Shown here: one piece after another, positions 6,561 through 11,167 of the stretch
How positions within the stretch are numbered: position 1 is the stretch's first letter
How the letters are laid out: each line of letters opens with the position of its first letter
Origin: an uncultured Opitutia bacterium
Lineage (GTDB): Bacteria > Verrucomicrobiota > Verrucomicrobiia > Opitutales > UBA953
Assembly (NCBI GenBank): GCA_937874455.1
Contig: CALNBE010000272.1
Coordinates: 1 to 11,167 of the forward strand
Direction: 5' to 3'
Length of the DNA: 11,167 nt
The notes under the pieces: model-generated
Databases searched by the model: none
What the model saw: only the letters and a program-made list of their open reading frames with translations
What the model was told of the DNA's origin: nothing
Program-made: the position numbers and the translations under genes

Positions 6561-6578
6561 CTGCGTTGCAGGCACGGG

Positions 6579-7685
6579 TTATTCCTTTTCCGTTTGCACG
6601 CCGACTTTTTTCAGGGCGGCGTTGAGATTTTCCTTATCCATCGGATGGCCGTTGAAGAGGATTTTCCCCTCGGCGGAGACCAGCACGTAGCGCGGGATGG
6701 AGTTCACGCCGAGCGGGCCGCTGTAGGCGTTGTTTTTTTCCGCGAGGACGGGCAGGGCGAACTTGAATTGCTGCTGGATTTTTTTGGCGTCGGCCAGGTC
6801 CTGGGTGTTGAAGGCGATCACGACCACGCCCTGCGGGGCGAGTTTTTCGGCCTCCTTGGGCAGGTTGGGGAGCAGCTGCATGCAGGGACCGCACCAGGAG
6901 GCATGGAAGTCGAGCAGGGCGGCTTTTTTGCCCTTCAGGAGTTCGGCGAGGGAAACGGGTTCGCCTTGGGCTTGCTCGAACTTGAGGTCGAGCGGGAGGA
7001 CGATGCTGGCCATTTTTTGTGCGTCGCGGAATTCGGTCACCTTTTCGATGACGGCTTGCTGGGCGTCGGGGGTGGTGTCGCTCCAGAGCGCGGCGGCAAA
7101 GGAAATCTGGACGGCTTTTTCATCATCGGCGGCGATGGCCTTGTCGAGGGCGGCGAGTTCCGGGGAGGGCTTGGCCTTTTCGGAGCGGTAGTCGCGGTAG
7201 GTCTGGAGGGGCAGCTCGGCGAGCTGGGGGTAGGCCCAGATGGACAGGGCGGCCTCGGTTTGAAACCCCTTTTCATCGTCCTTTTGCAGGGCGGCCTTGG
7301 CGCGGAGGAAATGGGCGAGGGACTGGCCGAGCGGCACCTCGTGGATGCTGAGGGCCTCGTCGGTGTTCCAGGTGGGCAGGGCTTTTTCCAAGCGGTCGGC
7401 CAAGGCGCGGAGATCCGTCTTGGTTTCCTGCATCACGGCGCGGAAGACTTCGGCGTCGAGCAATTGCTGGGCGGAGGCGCCAGCGTCCTTGGCCAGTTTT
7501 TGGGCGGCGGCAAACTCCTCGTCGGAGCGTTGTTCGCGGCTGAAGAGGATCTGTTGTAATTTCTGGACTTGGCTCCCGGCGGTTTCCTCGGCGGCGGGGG
7601 CGGTTTCCTCGGCGGCAACGATTGCGGCAGGCAAGAGCGCGGCACAGGCGAGCAGGGCGGTTTTCCAAAGATAAGAGAGGTGCAT
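6579..7685 (-). CDS. Secreted thioredoxin-fold (TlpA-like) protein with helical N-domain
   Basis: The 368-aa product has a signal peptide (MHLSYLWKTALLACAALLPA, cleavage near residue 25). An Ala/Gln/Glu-rich helical region follows to about residue 225, and a C-terminal TlpA/AhpC-TSA-type thioredoxin domain occupies about 229-365. The redox centre is HASWCGPC with Cys265 and Cys268, and the cis-proline is Pro331 in NSIPRYVLV. Such periplasmic proteins reduce or shuffle disulfides, for example in cytochrome c maturation or for specific clients. The CGPC motif is thioredoxin-like and points to a reductant role, which is inference. The long helical N-domain resembles the poorly characterised extensions found in PVC-group thioredoxin-like proteins. 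ATG 7685 is the start that yields the signal peptide. It is divergent from the FKBP gene with 129 bp between, so both secreted folding factors may share a control region. Confidence 0.92.
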   Translation of the reverse strand: MHLSYLWKTALLACAALLPAAIVAAEETAPAAEETAGSQVQKLQQILFSREQRSDEEFAAAQKLAKDAGASAQQLLDAEVFRAVMQETKTDLRALADRLEKALPTWNTDEALSIHEVPLGQSLAHFLRAKAALQKDDEKGFQTEAALSIWAYPQLAELPLQTYRDYRSEKAKPSPELAALDKAIAADDEKAVQISFAAALWSDTTPDAQQAVIEKVTEFRDAQKMASIVLPLDLKFEQAQGEPVSLAELLKGKKAALLDFHASWCGPCMQLLPNLPKEAEKLAPQGVVVIAFNTQDLADAKKIQQQFKFALPVLAEKNNAYSGPLGVNSIPRYVLVSAEGKILFNGHPMDKENLNAALKKVGVQTEKE

Positions 7686-7814
7686 AAGCGGGCTGGTTTG
7701 ATTGGGTTATGTTTGTGACAACCGCGGCAGCATTGTCGGTGCGGTGGGCGAGTCAAACCGCAAGCGCGCGAAGGAAATGAAGTTTGCCACCGGAAAGGAT
7801 GCCCTCTAACTGGA

Positions 7815-8591
7815 ATGCCTATGCTGAAAAAAATCTTTCTTTGTGGCGCGGTGGGAATGTTGAGCCTGGGCGGTTCGCTTTGGGCTGAAACGAGCGGGGC
7901 TCCGAACGCGGAATTGTTTCCGGCGAATTTAAACGAGACGGCTTCGAAAGAAAAGCAGGCGGAGTACCTGCAGACTTTCGGAAAGGCTGTGGGGCAGAAC
8001 ATGCGGGCACAGTTTGCGCTGCTGGATTTTTCTGAGGAGGAAATGCAAGTCTTCGCTGCGGCGGTGGTGAGTGGCATGACCAAGGATGAGGATCTGGGGC
8101 CGCCCTCGGCGGAGGTTTTCGCCTACTTGCAGGCACGTCAGGCCCAGTGGCCGGTGAAGAACGCCAAGTTCTTGGAGGAAGTTTCCAAGGAAAAGGGCGT
8201 CCAACAAACTCCTTCGGGGCTGCGTTATAAAGTTGTCGAAACCGGGAAGGCGCCCATGCCCAAGGCGGACAGCTTGGTGACGGTGAAATACACCGGGAGT
8301 TTCATCAACGGCAAGGTCTTTGACACCACGAGCAAGTTGCAGGAGGGCCAGGTGGAATTTCCTTTGAACGGCGTGATCGCCGGCTGGACCGAGGGGTTGC
8401 AGAAGATCGGCAAGGGCGGGAAGATCATGCTCTACGTGCCTCATTCTTTGGGCTACGGTGAGCAGGGCAGCGGCAGCATTCCCCCGCAGACCACGCTGGT
8501 TTTTGAAGTGGAGTTGCTGGATGTGAAGGACGCTCCGGCCCCCGCTCCGTCGTTTCCGATGACGGCTCCGACCGCGGCACCGGGAAAATAA
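7815..8591 (+). CDS. Secreted FKBP-type peptidyl-prolyl isomerase (Mip/FkpA-like)
   Basis: The 258-aa protein has a signal peptide (MPMLKKIFLCGAVGMLSLGG, cleavage after SLWA, residue 24). A helical N-terminal dimerisation region of the FKBP_N type spans about 38-125, followed by one FKBP domain (about 132-237) and a Pro/Ala-rich tail (238-258). Active-site residues of FKBPs are visible: Tyr159, Phe169-Asp170 in GKVFDTT, Val187-Ile188, Trp191 in GVIAGWTEGLQ, Tyr214 in LGYGEQG, and Phe230. The family catalyses cis-trans isomerisation of Xaa-Pro bonds and acts as a periplasmic chaperone. ATG 7821 (MLKK) is an equally possible start two codons in. No SD is present. It ends 20 nt before a strong bidirectional terminator and is divergent from the thioredoxin-fold gene. 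Confidence 0.95.
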   Translation: MPMLKKIFLCGAVGMLSLGGSLWAETSGAPNAELFPANLNETASKEKQAEYLQTFGKAVGQNMRAQFALLDFSEEEMQVFAAAVVSGMTKDEDLGPPSAEVFAYLQARQAQWPVKNAKFLEEVSKEKGVQQTPSGLRYKVVETGKAPMPKADSLVTVKYTGSFINGKVFDTTSKLQEGQVEFPLNGVIAGWTEGLQKIGKGGKIMLYVPHSLGYGEQGSGSIPPQTTLVFEVELLDVKDAPAPAPSFPMTAPTAAPGK

Positions 8592-8610
8592 GGTTCTGCG
8601 AACAATGCTG

Positions 8611-8646
8611 AAAAGCGCCGGAGGAAATTCTCCCCGGCGCTTTTTT
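8611..8646. terminator. Bidirectional terminator between FKBP and TPR genes
   Basis: AAAAGCGCCGG (8611-8621) and CCGGCGCTTTT (8634-8644) form an 11-bp stem. Six T (8641-8646) follow on the plus side, and the matching A-run on the left serves the minus strand. It ends the FKBP gene (stop 8591) and the convergent TPR gene, whose TAA (8647-8645) overlaps the T-run. The loop side carries a GGAGGAAA word (8620-8627). Confidence 0.85.
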
Positions 8647-9421
8647 ATATCCGGCGGCGGAGGCGTTTGGCTTTGCGCACCCAGACGCGCTCGCGTTTGC
8701 GCTGGAAGGCAGGCGAGTGGGGCGCGTCAGTAATGGTTTCGTCGAGCAGCGCCTTGGCTTCGGGGATTTGATTTTGCTCGATGAGCAGCGCGGCGAGCTG
8801 AACCCGGGCGCGGGCGTAGGTGTTGGCGGCGACGACTTTTTCCCAGGCGGCGCGGGCTTCGGCGGTTTGCCCGGCGGCGGTGAGTGCCTCGGCGTAGGCC
8901 ATCAAGGTGTAGCCGTATTCGTGGCGCGGATCCTTTTCCACCACGGCGCGGAGCAAAGGAAGGGCCTCGGTAGTTTTTCCCTGCCGGAGCAGGGACTGTC
9001 CGAGGTGACTTTGGGTGTCGGGATCATCCGCCTCGCGTTCGAGCGCGGCCCGGTAGCATTCCTCCGCCTTGGCAAATTTCCCTTGCTCAAAGAAAATGTC
9101 GCCGAGCTGGGCGTGGAACACCGCCTTGTCCACGTTGTGGATCTGGGTGCGAAGTTGTTTGATGCGGCGGCGGTCGGCGGCACCCGGCAGCTCGAAGCCG
9201 TGCCCGCTGGGCGTCTGCCAGAAGACGGCGAAAAAGTAGAGCAGGGCGCCCAGCCCTGGTGCGAGGAGAAGGGGAATCAACCAGAGCCAGTTGCCGCGCC
9301 AGACGGCGTGGACCAGCATCCAGATGTGCAGCGCGCCCAGGCCGAGCGAGAGCAAGGATGGCAGCCAAAGGAATTTTTCCGCGGATTCCTCTCCAAGCGA
9401 CAGCAGAGCGAGCGTTTGCAT
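8645..9421 (-). CDS. Membrane-anchored tetratricopeptide-repeat protein
   Basis: The 258-aa protein has two N-terminal membrane helices (about residues 17-40 and 45-68) joined by a short HAVWRGNW loop. The piece 'LLLAPGLGALLYFFAVFW' (51-68) resembles the PLDc_N membrane module seen at the start of cardiolipin synthases and other proteins. Residues 100-235 contain four TPR units at 34-residue spacing (starting near 100, 134, 168 and 202; e.g. AQLGDIFFEQGKFAKAEECY). A strongly basic tail ends RKRERVWVRKAKRLRRRI. The layout suggests a TPR scaffold held at the inner membrane. Partners are unknown. ATG 9421 is the natural start; no SD precedes it. It is convergent with FKBP and divergent from purE (124 bp apart). 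Confidence 0.88.
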   Translation of the reverse strand: MQTLALLSLGEESAEKFLWLPSLLSLGLGALHIWMLVHAVWRGNWLWLIPLLLAPGLGALLYFFAVFWQTPSGHGFELPGAADRRRIKQLRTQIHNVDKAVFHAQLGDIFFEQGKFAKAEECYRAALEREADDPDTQSHLGQSLLRQGKTTEALPLLRAVVEKDPRHEYGYTLMAYAEALTAAGQTAEARAAWEKVVAANTYARARVQLAALLIEQNQIPEAKALLDETITDAPHSPAFQRKRERVWVRKAKRLRRRI

Positions 9422-9545
9422 GGCAAAATGGATAGAGAGATGGCGCGGGAGGGAAATAGAAAACTGCGGATGCCTGCCGGAGTTTTCGGGGGATAAGATT
9501 TGCCATTTGAGGCGGGAGATTTACCCGGTGTTTCCTCCTACTTCT

Positions 9546-10043
9546 ATGAGCACCTCCACCACTTCTCCTCGCGTCGGTATCATCATGGGCAGCCAGTCCG
9601 ACTGGTCGGTCATGGAAAATGTCGCCAAGACTTTGACCGAACTGGGCATTTCCCATGAGGCTCGGGTGTTGAGCGCGCACCGCACGCCGCACGCCGCCTT
9701 TGAATACGCCACCGGGGCCGAGGCGCGCGGTTTGCAGTGTATCATCGCCGGAGCGGGCATGGCCGCGCACTTGGCGGGAGTGATGGCCGGGCTGACGCAT
9801 TTGCCGGTGCTGGGCGTGCCGATGGAGTCGCCGCAATTGAAGGGTCTGGATTCGCTGCTTTCGACTGTGCAGATGCCGGGCGGCATTCCGGTGGCCACCT
9901 TCGCCATCGGCAAGGCCGGGGCGGTGAACGCGGCGGTGTTCGCGGCGTCGATGCTGGCCTTGGGCGACGAAAAAGTGCGGGCCGCGCTCCTGGCCTATCG
10001 CGCGAAGCAAACGCAAAAGGTGCTCGACACCCAGCTGCCCTAA
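9546..10043 (+). CDS. purE: N5-carboxyaminoimidazole ribonucleotide mutase PurE (class I)
   Basis: The 165-aa product is the class I PurE of de novo purine synthesis. It moves the carboxyl group of N5-CAIR (made by PurK) to give CAIR in the cytoplasm. Motifs are GIIMGSQSDWSVM (11-23, substrate phosphate loop), VLSAHRTPHAA (41-51, catalytic His45), AGAGMAAHLAGVMAGL (68-83), PVLGVPMESPQLKGLDSL (87-104) and STVQMPGGIPVATFAIGKAG (106-125). The length is typical. ATG 9546 places the usual short N-terminal lead (MSTSTTSPRV) before the first strand; the frame is open further upstream but that part would overlap the divergent TPR gene. There is no SD; instead the reverse word TTTCCTCC sits 8 nt upstream of the ATG. 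5-formyl-THF cyclo-ligase follows after 24 nt, and purB lies convergent nearby. Confidence 0.97.
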   Translation: MSTSTTSPRVGIIMGSQSDWSVMENVAKTLTELGISHEARVLSAHRTPHAAFEYATGAEARGLQCIIAGAGMAAHLAGVMAGLTHLPVLGVPMESPQLKGLDSLLSTVQMPGGIPVATFAIGKAGAVNAAVFAASMLALGDEKVRAALLAYRAKQTQKVLDTQLP

Positions 10044-10044
10044 T

Positions 10045-10067
10045 CGGGGGATTTTTCCCCGGAGGAA
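10045..10067 (+). promoter_or_regulatory. Hairpin and misplaced SD-like word at the cyclo-ligase start
   Basis: Between the purE stop and the next ATG, CGGGG (10045-10049) can pair with CCCCG (10057-10061). The word GGAGGAAA (10061-10068) then runs into the ATG at 10068, leaving only 2 nt between GGAGG and the start codon. That is shorter than the usual 5-9 nt. It is either a poor ribosome site or a copy of the genome-wide word that happens to end at the start. Confidence 0.4.
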
Positions 10068-10634
10068 ATGAGTCTGGCGGAGAAAAAGGCGTTGCGGATT
10101 TGGGCGAAGGAAACCCGCCGCCGCGCCGCGCGTTTTTCCTCCGCGACTGCCGCACAATGGCTGGCGCAGGCGCAAAGTTTGGCCGCTTGGCGCACGGCCC
10201 GTTGTCCCTGTCTTTACGTGGCGATGCCGGAGGAAGCTCCGACAAAGCCCTTGCTGGAAAATTGCTGGGCGCGGGGAATCGCGGTGGTGCTGCCGCGCAT
10301 TACTCCCGCCGGATTGGTTTTGCACAAAATTTCCTCCGCGGTGGAATTGGTGGCCGGCGTGTGGGGGATTTTGGAGCCAAAGGAAAATCTGCCGGAATGT
10401 GCCCCGGAGGAAATTGACTGTGTGATTGTGCCGGGGCTGGCGTTTGACGCGCACGGCGGGCGGATCGGTTTTGGCAAAGGTTACTACGACAAGCTGCTGA
10501 CTCGCCTGCGCCCGGAAGTTGCGCGGATTGGCTGGGCGTTTGACGCGCAAATCGTCGGACATGTTCCGATGGCGGAGCATGACGTGCGGCTGGATTGGGT
10601 GGTGACGCCGACCACGATTTATGGCGTTGGGTGA
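10068..10634 (+). CDS. 5-formyltetrahydrofolate cyclo-ligase
   Basis: The 188-aa product belongs to the 5-FCL/MTHFS family (E. coli ygfA/fau). It uses ATP to convert 5-formyl-THF to 5,10-methenyl-THF and so returns stored folate to the one-carbon pool used in purine synthesis. Signatures are the basic N-terminal helix (KKALRIWAKETRRRAAR, 6-22), VPGLAFDAHGGRIGFGKGYYD (121-141, ATP and folate site) and PMAEHDVRLDWVVTPTTI (167-184). The length is normal. ATG 10068 fits the family N-terminus. It follows purE by 24 nt in the same direction, which fits its metabolic link. The protein carries three copies of the genome word, read as FSSA, ISSA and PEEI. Confidence 0.95.
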   Translation: MSLAEKKALRIWAKETRRRAARFSSATAAQWLAQAQSLAAWRTARCPCLYVAMPEEAPTKPLLENCWARGIAVVLPRITPAGLVLHKISSAVELVAGVWGILEPKENLPECAPEEIDCVIVPGLAFDAHGGRIGFGKGYYDKLLTRLRPEVARIGWAFDAQIVGHVPMAEHDVRLDWVVTPTTIYGVG

Positions 10635-10663
10635 TGCGCGCGGAGGAAAAATGTCGTGGAAAC

Positions 10664-10693
10664 CACGAATGCACACGAGTGGACACGAAATTT
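10664..10693 (+). repeat. Three 10-bp tandem units starting CACGA
   Basis: CACGAATGCA, CACGAGTGGA and CACGAAATTT begin at 10664, 10674 and 10684 with an exact 10-bp period. They are preceded by a CGTGG-AAA-CCACG hairpin (10655-10667). From memory, similar 'CACGAATG.ACACGAATGGACACGAA' stretches are dispersed between genes in several environmental bacterial genomes; I cannot check that here. Confidence 0.6.
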
Positions 10694-10743
10694 GGTGGTC
10701 CGGTGGGGGCGGGAAATAGGTAAGGTTTTGAGGCGTCGCAGGT

Positions 10744-10783
10744 GGCGGCTCCTACAAGGCGAAGCGGTGCCTTGCTAGCCGCC
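10744..10783. repeat. Nested inverted repeat (40 bp, two stems)
   Basis: GGCGGCT (10744-10750) pairs with AGCCGCC (10777-10783). Inside it, AAGGC (10756-10760) pairs with GCCTT (10769-10773), leaving internal loops of 5 and 3 nt and an apical loop of 8 nt. This REP-like element would fold on either strand. It has no T-run, so it is not a terminator. It is probably one copy of a dispersed intergenic repeat. Confidence 0.55.
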
Positions 10784-10815
10784 AATTCTGTCCATCCAAA
10801 ATCTCCCTGTTTTTC

Positions 10816-10839
10816 CTCCGCGACTTTGCGGCTCCGCGA
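10816..10839 (-). repeat. Three tandem octamers of the CGCGGAG type
   Basis: On the minus strand TCGCGGAG, CCGCAAAG and TCGCGGAG follow each other without gaps and run straight into GAAAA. This gives one of the GGAGGAAA words (10812-10819). The pattern resembles the 8-bp-period '.CGCAAAG' intergenic repeats I know from other bacterial genomes (from memory, unchecked). Confidence 0.55.
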
Positions 10840-10880
10840 GAGATTTCTTTCGGCGGATTTTGCGTTGCGCTGGAGAAAAG

Positions 10881-10911
10881 AAAAACCGGCAGGGAAGTCC
10901 TGCCGGTTTTT
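10881..10911. terminator. Terminator of purB (possibly bidirectional)
   Basis: AAAAACCGGCAGG (10881-10893) and CCTGCCGGTTTTT (10899-10911) form a perfect 13-bp stem with a 5-nt loop. On the minus strand it ends in a T-run continued by CTTTTC, and it lies 28 nt after the purB stop. The plus strand also ends in five T, so it could stop cyclo-ligase transcripts from the other side. Confidence 0.88.
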
Positions 10912-10938
10912 GAAACGGAGGAAAATTTCCTTTGCGGC

Positions 10939-11167
10939 TTAGAGCATGCGGCCCGGTTTGATTTGGGCGGCGGCGGGGAAACGGTCGGCCCAAGTTTGGG
11001 CGCGGGCGACAAAGGCGTCCACCTGCTGCCCGGCGGTGCCGGTCTGGGTGCCTGCGGCGTTGACCAGCGCGTCGAGTTGCGCGCGTTGGAGGCCGAGGCG
11101 GGAGTCGTTGGCCAGCCGGTCGATCAAGTCGTTGCGTTCGATTTTTCCTGCGCGCAAATCACGGGCG
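10939..11167 (-). CDS. purB: Adenylosuccinate lyase, C-terminal end (partial)
   Basis: A minus-strand frame enters from the right edge and ends at TAA 10941-10939, giving the last 75 residues. The end matches the C-terminal helical domain of adenylosuccinate lyase, especially the type that includes the animal enzyme. It contains ERNDLIDRLANDSRLGL, then QLDALV, and TGTAGQQVDAFVARA, which corresponds to the family's 'FTGRA..QV..FL'. PurB cleaves SAICAR to AICAR and adenylosuccinate to AMP, two steps of purine synthesis. The active-site parts lie outside the window, so the call rests on the C-terminus alone. It is convergent with purE and the cyclo-ligase, so purine genes cluster here without sharing an operon. 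A strong terminator follows. Confidence 0.8.
   Translation of the reverse strand, partial: ARDLRAGKIERNDLIDRLANDSRLGLQRAQLDALVNAAGTQTGTAGQQVDAFVARAQTWADRFPAAAQIKPGRML

Larger units (their letters stand above)
207..10924. repeat. Dispersed octamer GGAGGAAA, 26 copies on both strands
   Basis: Plus-strand copies begin at 207, 407, 426, 552, 793, 1351, 1996, 3200, 4222, 7304, 8036, 8620, 10061, 10406, 10642 and 10917. Reverse copies (TTTCCTCC) begin at 591, 1380, 2684, 4172, 4875, 6190, 9531, 10135, 10330 and 10812. The usual context is CGGAGGAAAT, often with a further T or A run. A uniform model predicts about 0.34 copies. Seventeen copies are inside genes (8 sense, 9 antisense) and nine are between genes or at a start. 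Near-copies exist at about 68, 1866, 8175, 9060 and 10229. None falls in 4883-6189, which includes the AT-rich region. The function is unknown. Confidence 0.9.
10635..10938. other. 304-bp intergenic mosaic of short repeats, no gene
   Basis: No credible gene is seen between the cyclo-ligase stop and the convergent purB stop. From left to right it holds a GGAGGAAA word (10642-10649), a small hairpin and 10-bp tandem repeat (10655-10693), a nested inverted repeat (10744-10783), three tandem octamers (10816-10839) joined to another copy of the word (10812-10819), the purB terminator (10881-10911) and a last word copy (10917-10924). Both flanking genes end here, so it is a repeat-tolerant convergent gap. 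Confidence 0.7.

Noticed and set aside
9500..9525. A sigma70 promoter for purE (TTGCCA at 9500-9505)
   Set aside because: No acceptable -10 box lies at 16-18 bp; the match is no better than chance.
9087..10676. A 529-codon minus-strand open frame across purE and the cyclo-ligase
   Set aside because: It opposes two certain enzymes and its translation is Arg/His-rich without motifs.
10664..10839. A CRISPR array
   Set aside because: The repeat units are 8-10 bp and contiguous, without spacers or cas genes.

Overview
The window is GC-rich, densely packed bacterial chromosome. It carries housekeeping and envelope genes and no phage, plasmid, transposase, CRISPR, rRNA or tRNA signal. The protein style suggests the PVC group, most likely Verrucomicrobiota: many small secreted or membrane hypotheticals, almost no Shine-Dalgarno sites, and dispersed stem-loop and short-period repeats. 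That placement is inferred from general character, not from a marker gene.

Layout. Positions 1-2780 are a minus-strand gene train. In transcription order it holds a 78-aa hypothetical, trmL (tRNA wobble 2'-O-methyltransferase, overlapping the previous stop as TGATG), a nitroreductase-family flavoprotein, a membrane-anchored protein possibly related to DUF4230, a 44-aa single-pass membrane protein, and a secreted protein cut by the left edge. A divergent plus-strand gene (2901-4166) encodes a secreted protein with a C39-like cysteine-peptidase domain. It converges on a minus-strand gene (4189-5454) for a 421-aa, Gln-rich, repeat-built coiled-coil protein. Upstream of that gene lies a 421-bp intergenic stretch, AT-rich in its first 250 bp and strongly foldable in its second half. 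Next come a LysE/RhtB exporter and a secreted thioredoxin-fold protein (both minus, separated by a hairpin). A divergent secreted FKBP prolyl isomerase (plus) follows and converges, through a bidirectional terminator, on a membrane-anchored TPR protein (minus). purE and 5-formyltetrahydrofolate cyclo-ligase (plus) follow as a pair. A 304-bp intergenic segment is a mosaic of three kinds of small repeat. The window ends in the C-terminus of adenylosuccinate lyase (minus), so purine and folate functions cluster at the right end.

The most striking signal is not a gene. The octamer GGAGGAAA (consensus about CGGAGGAAAT) occurs 26 times on the two strands together, about once per 430 bp, where a uniform base model predicts about 0.34. 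It lies in genes on both strands and is relatively denser between genes. Every sense copy inside a gene is read as Glu-Glu, and most antisense copies as Ser-Ser-Ala. It looks like a Shine-Dalgarno core but is not placed as one, and no gene start in the window has a well-placed SD. This resembles the density of genome-wide signature words such as HIP1 or DNA-uptake sequences, and is the observation most worth following up.
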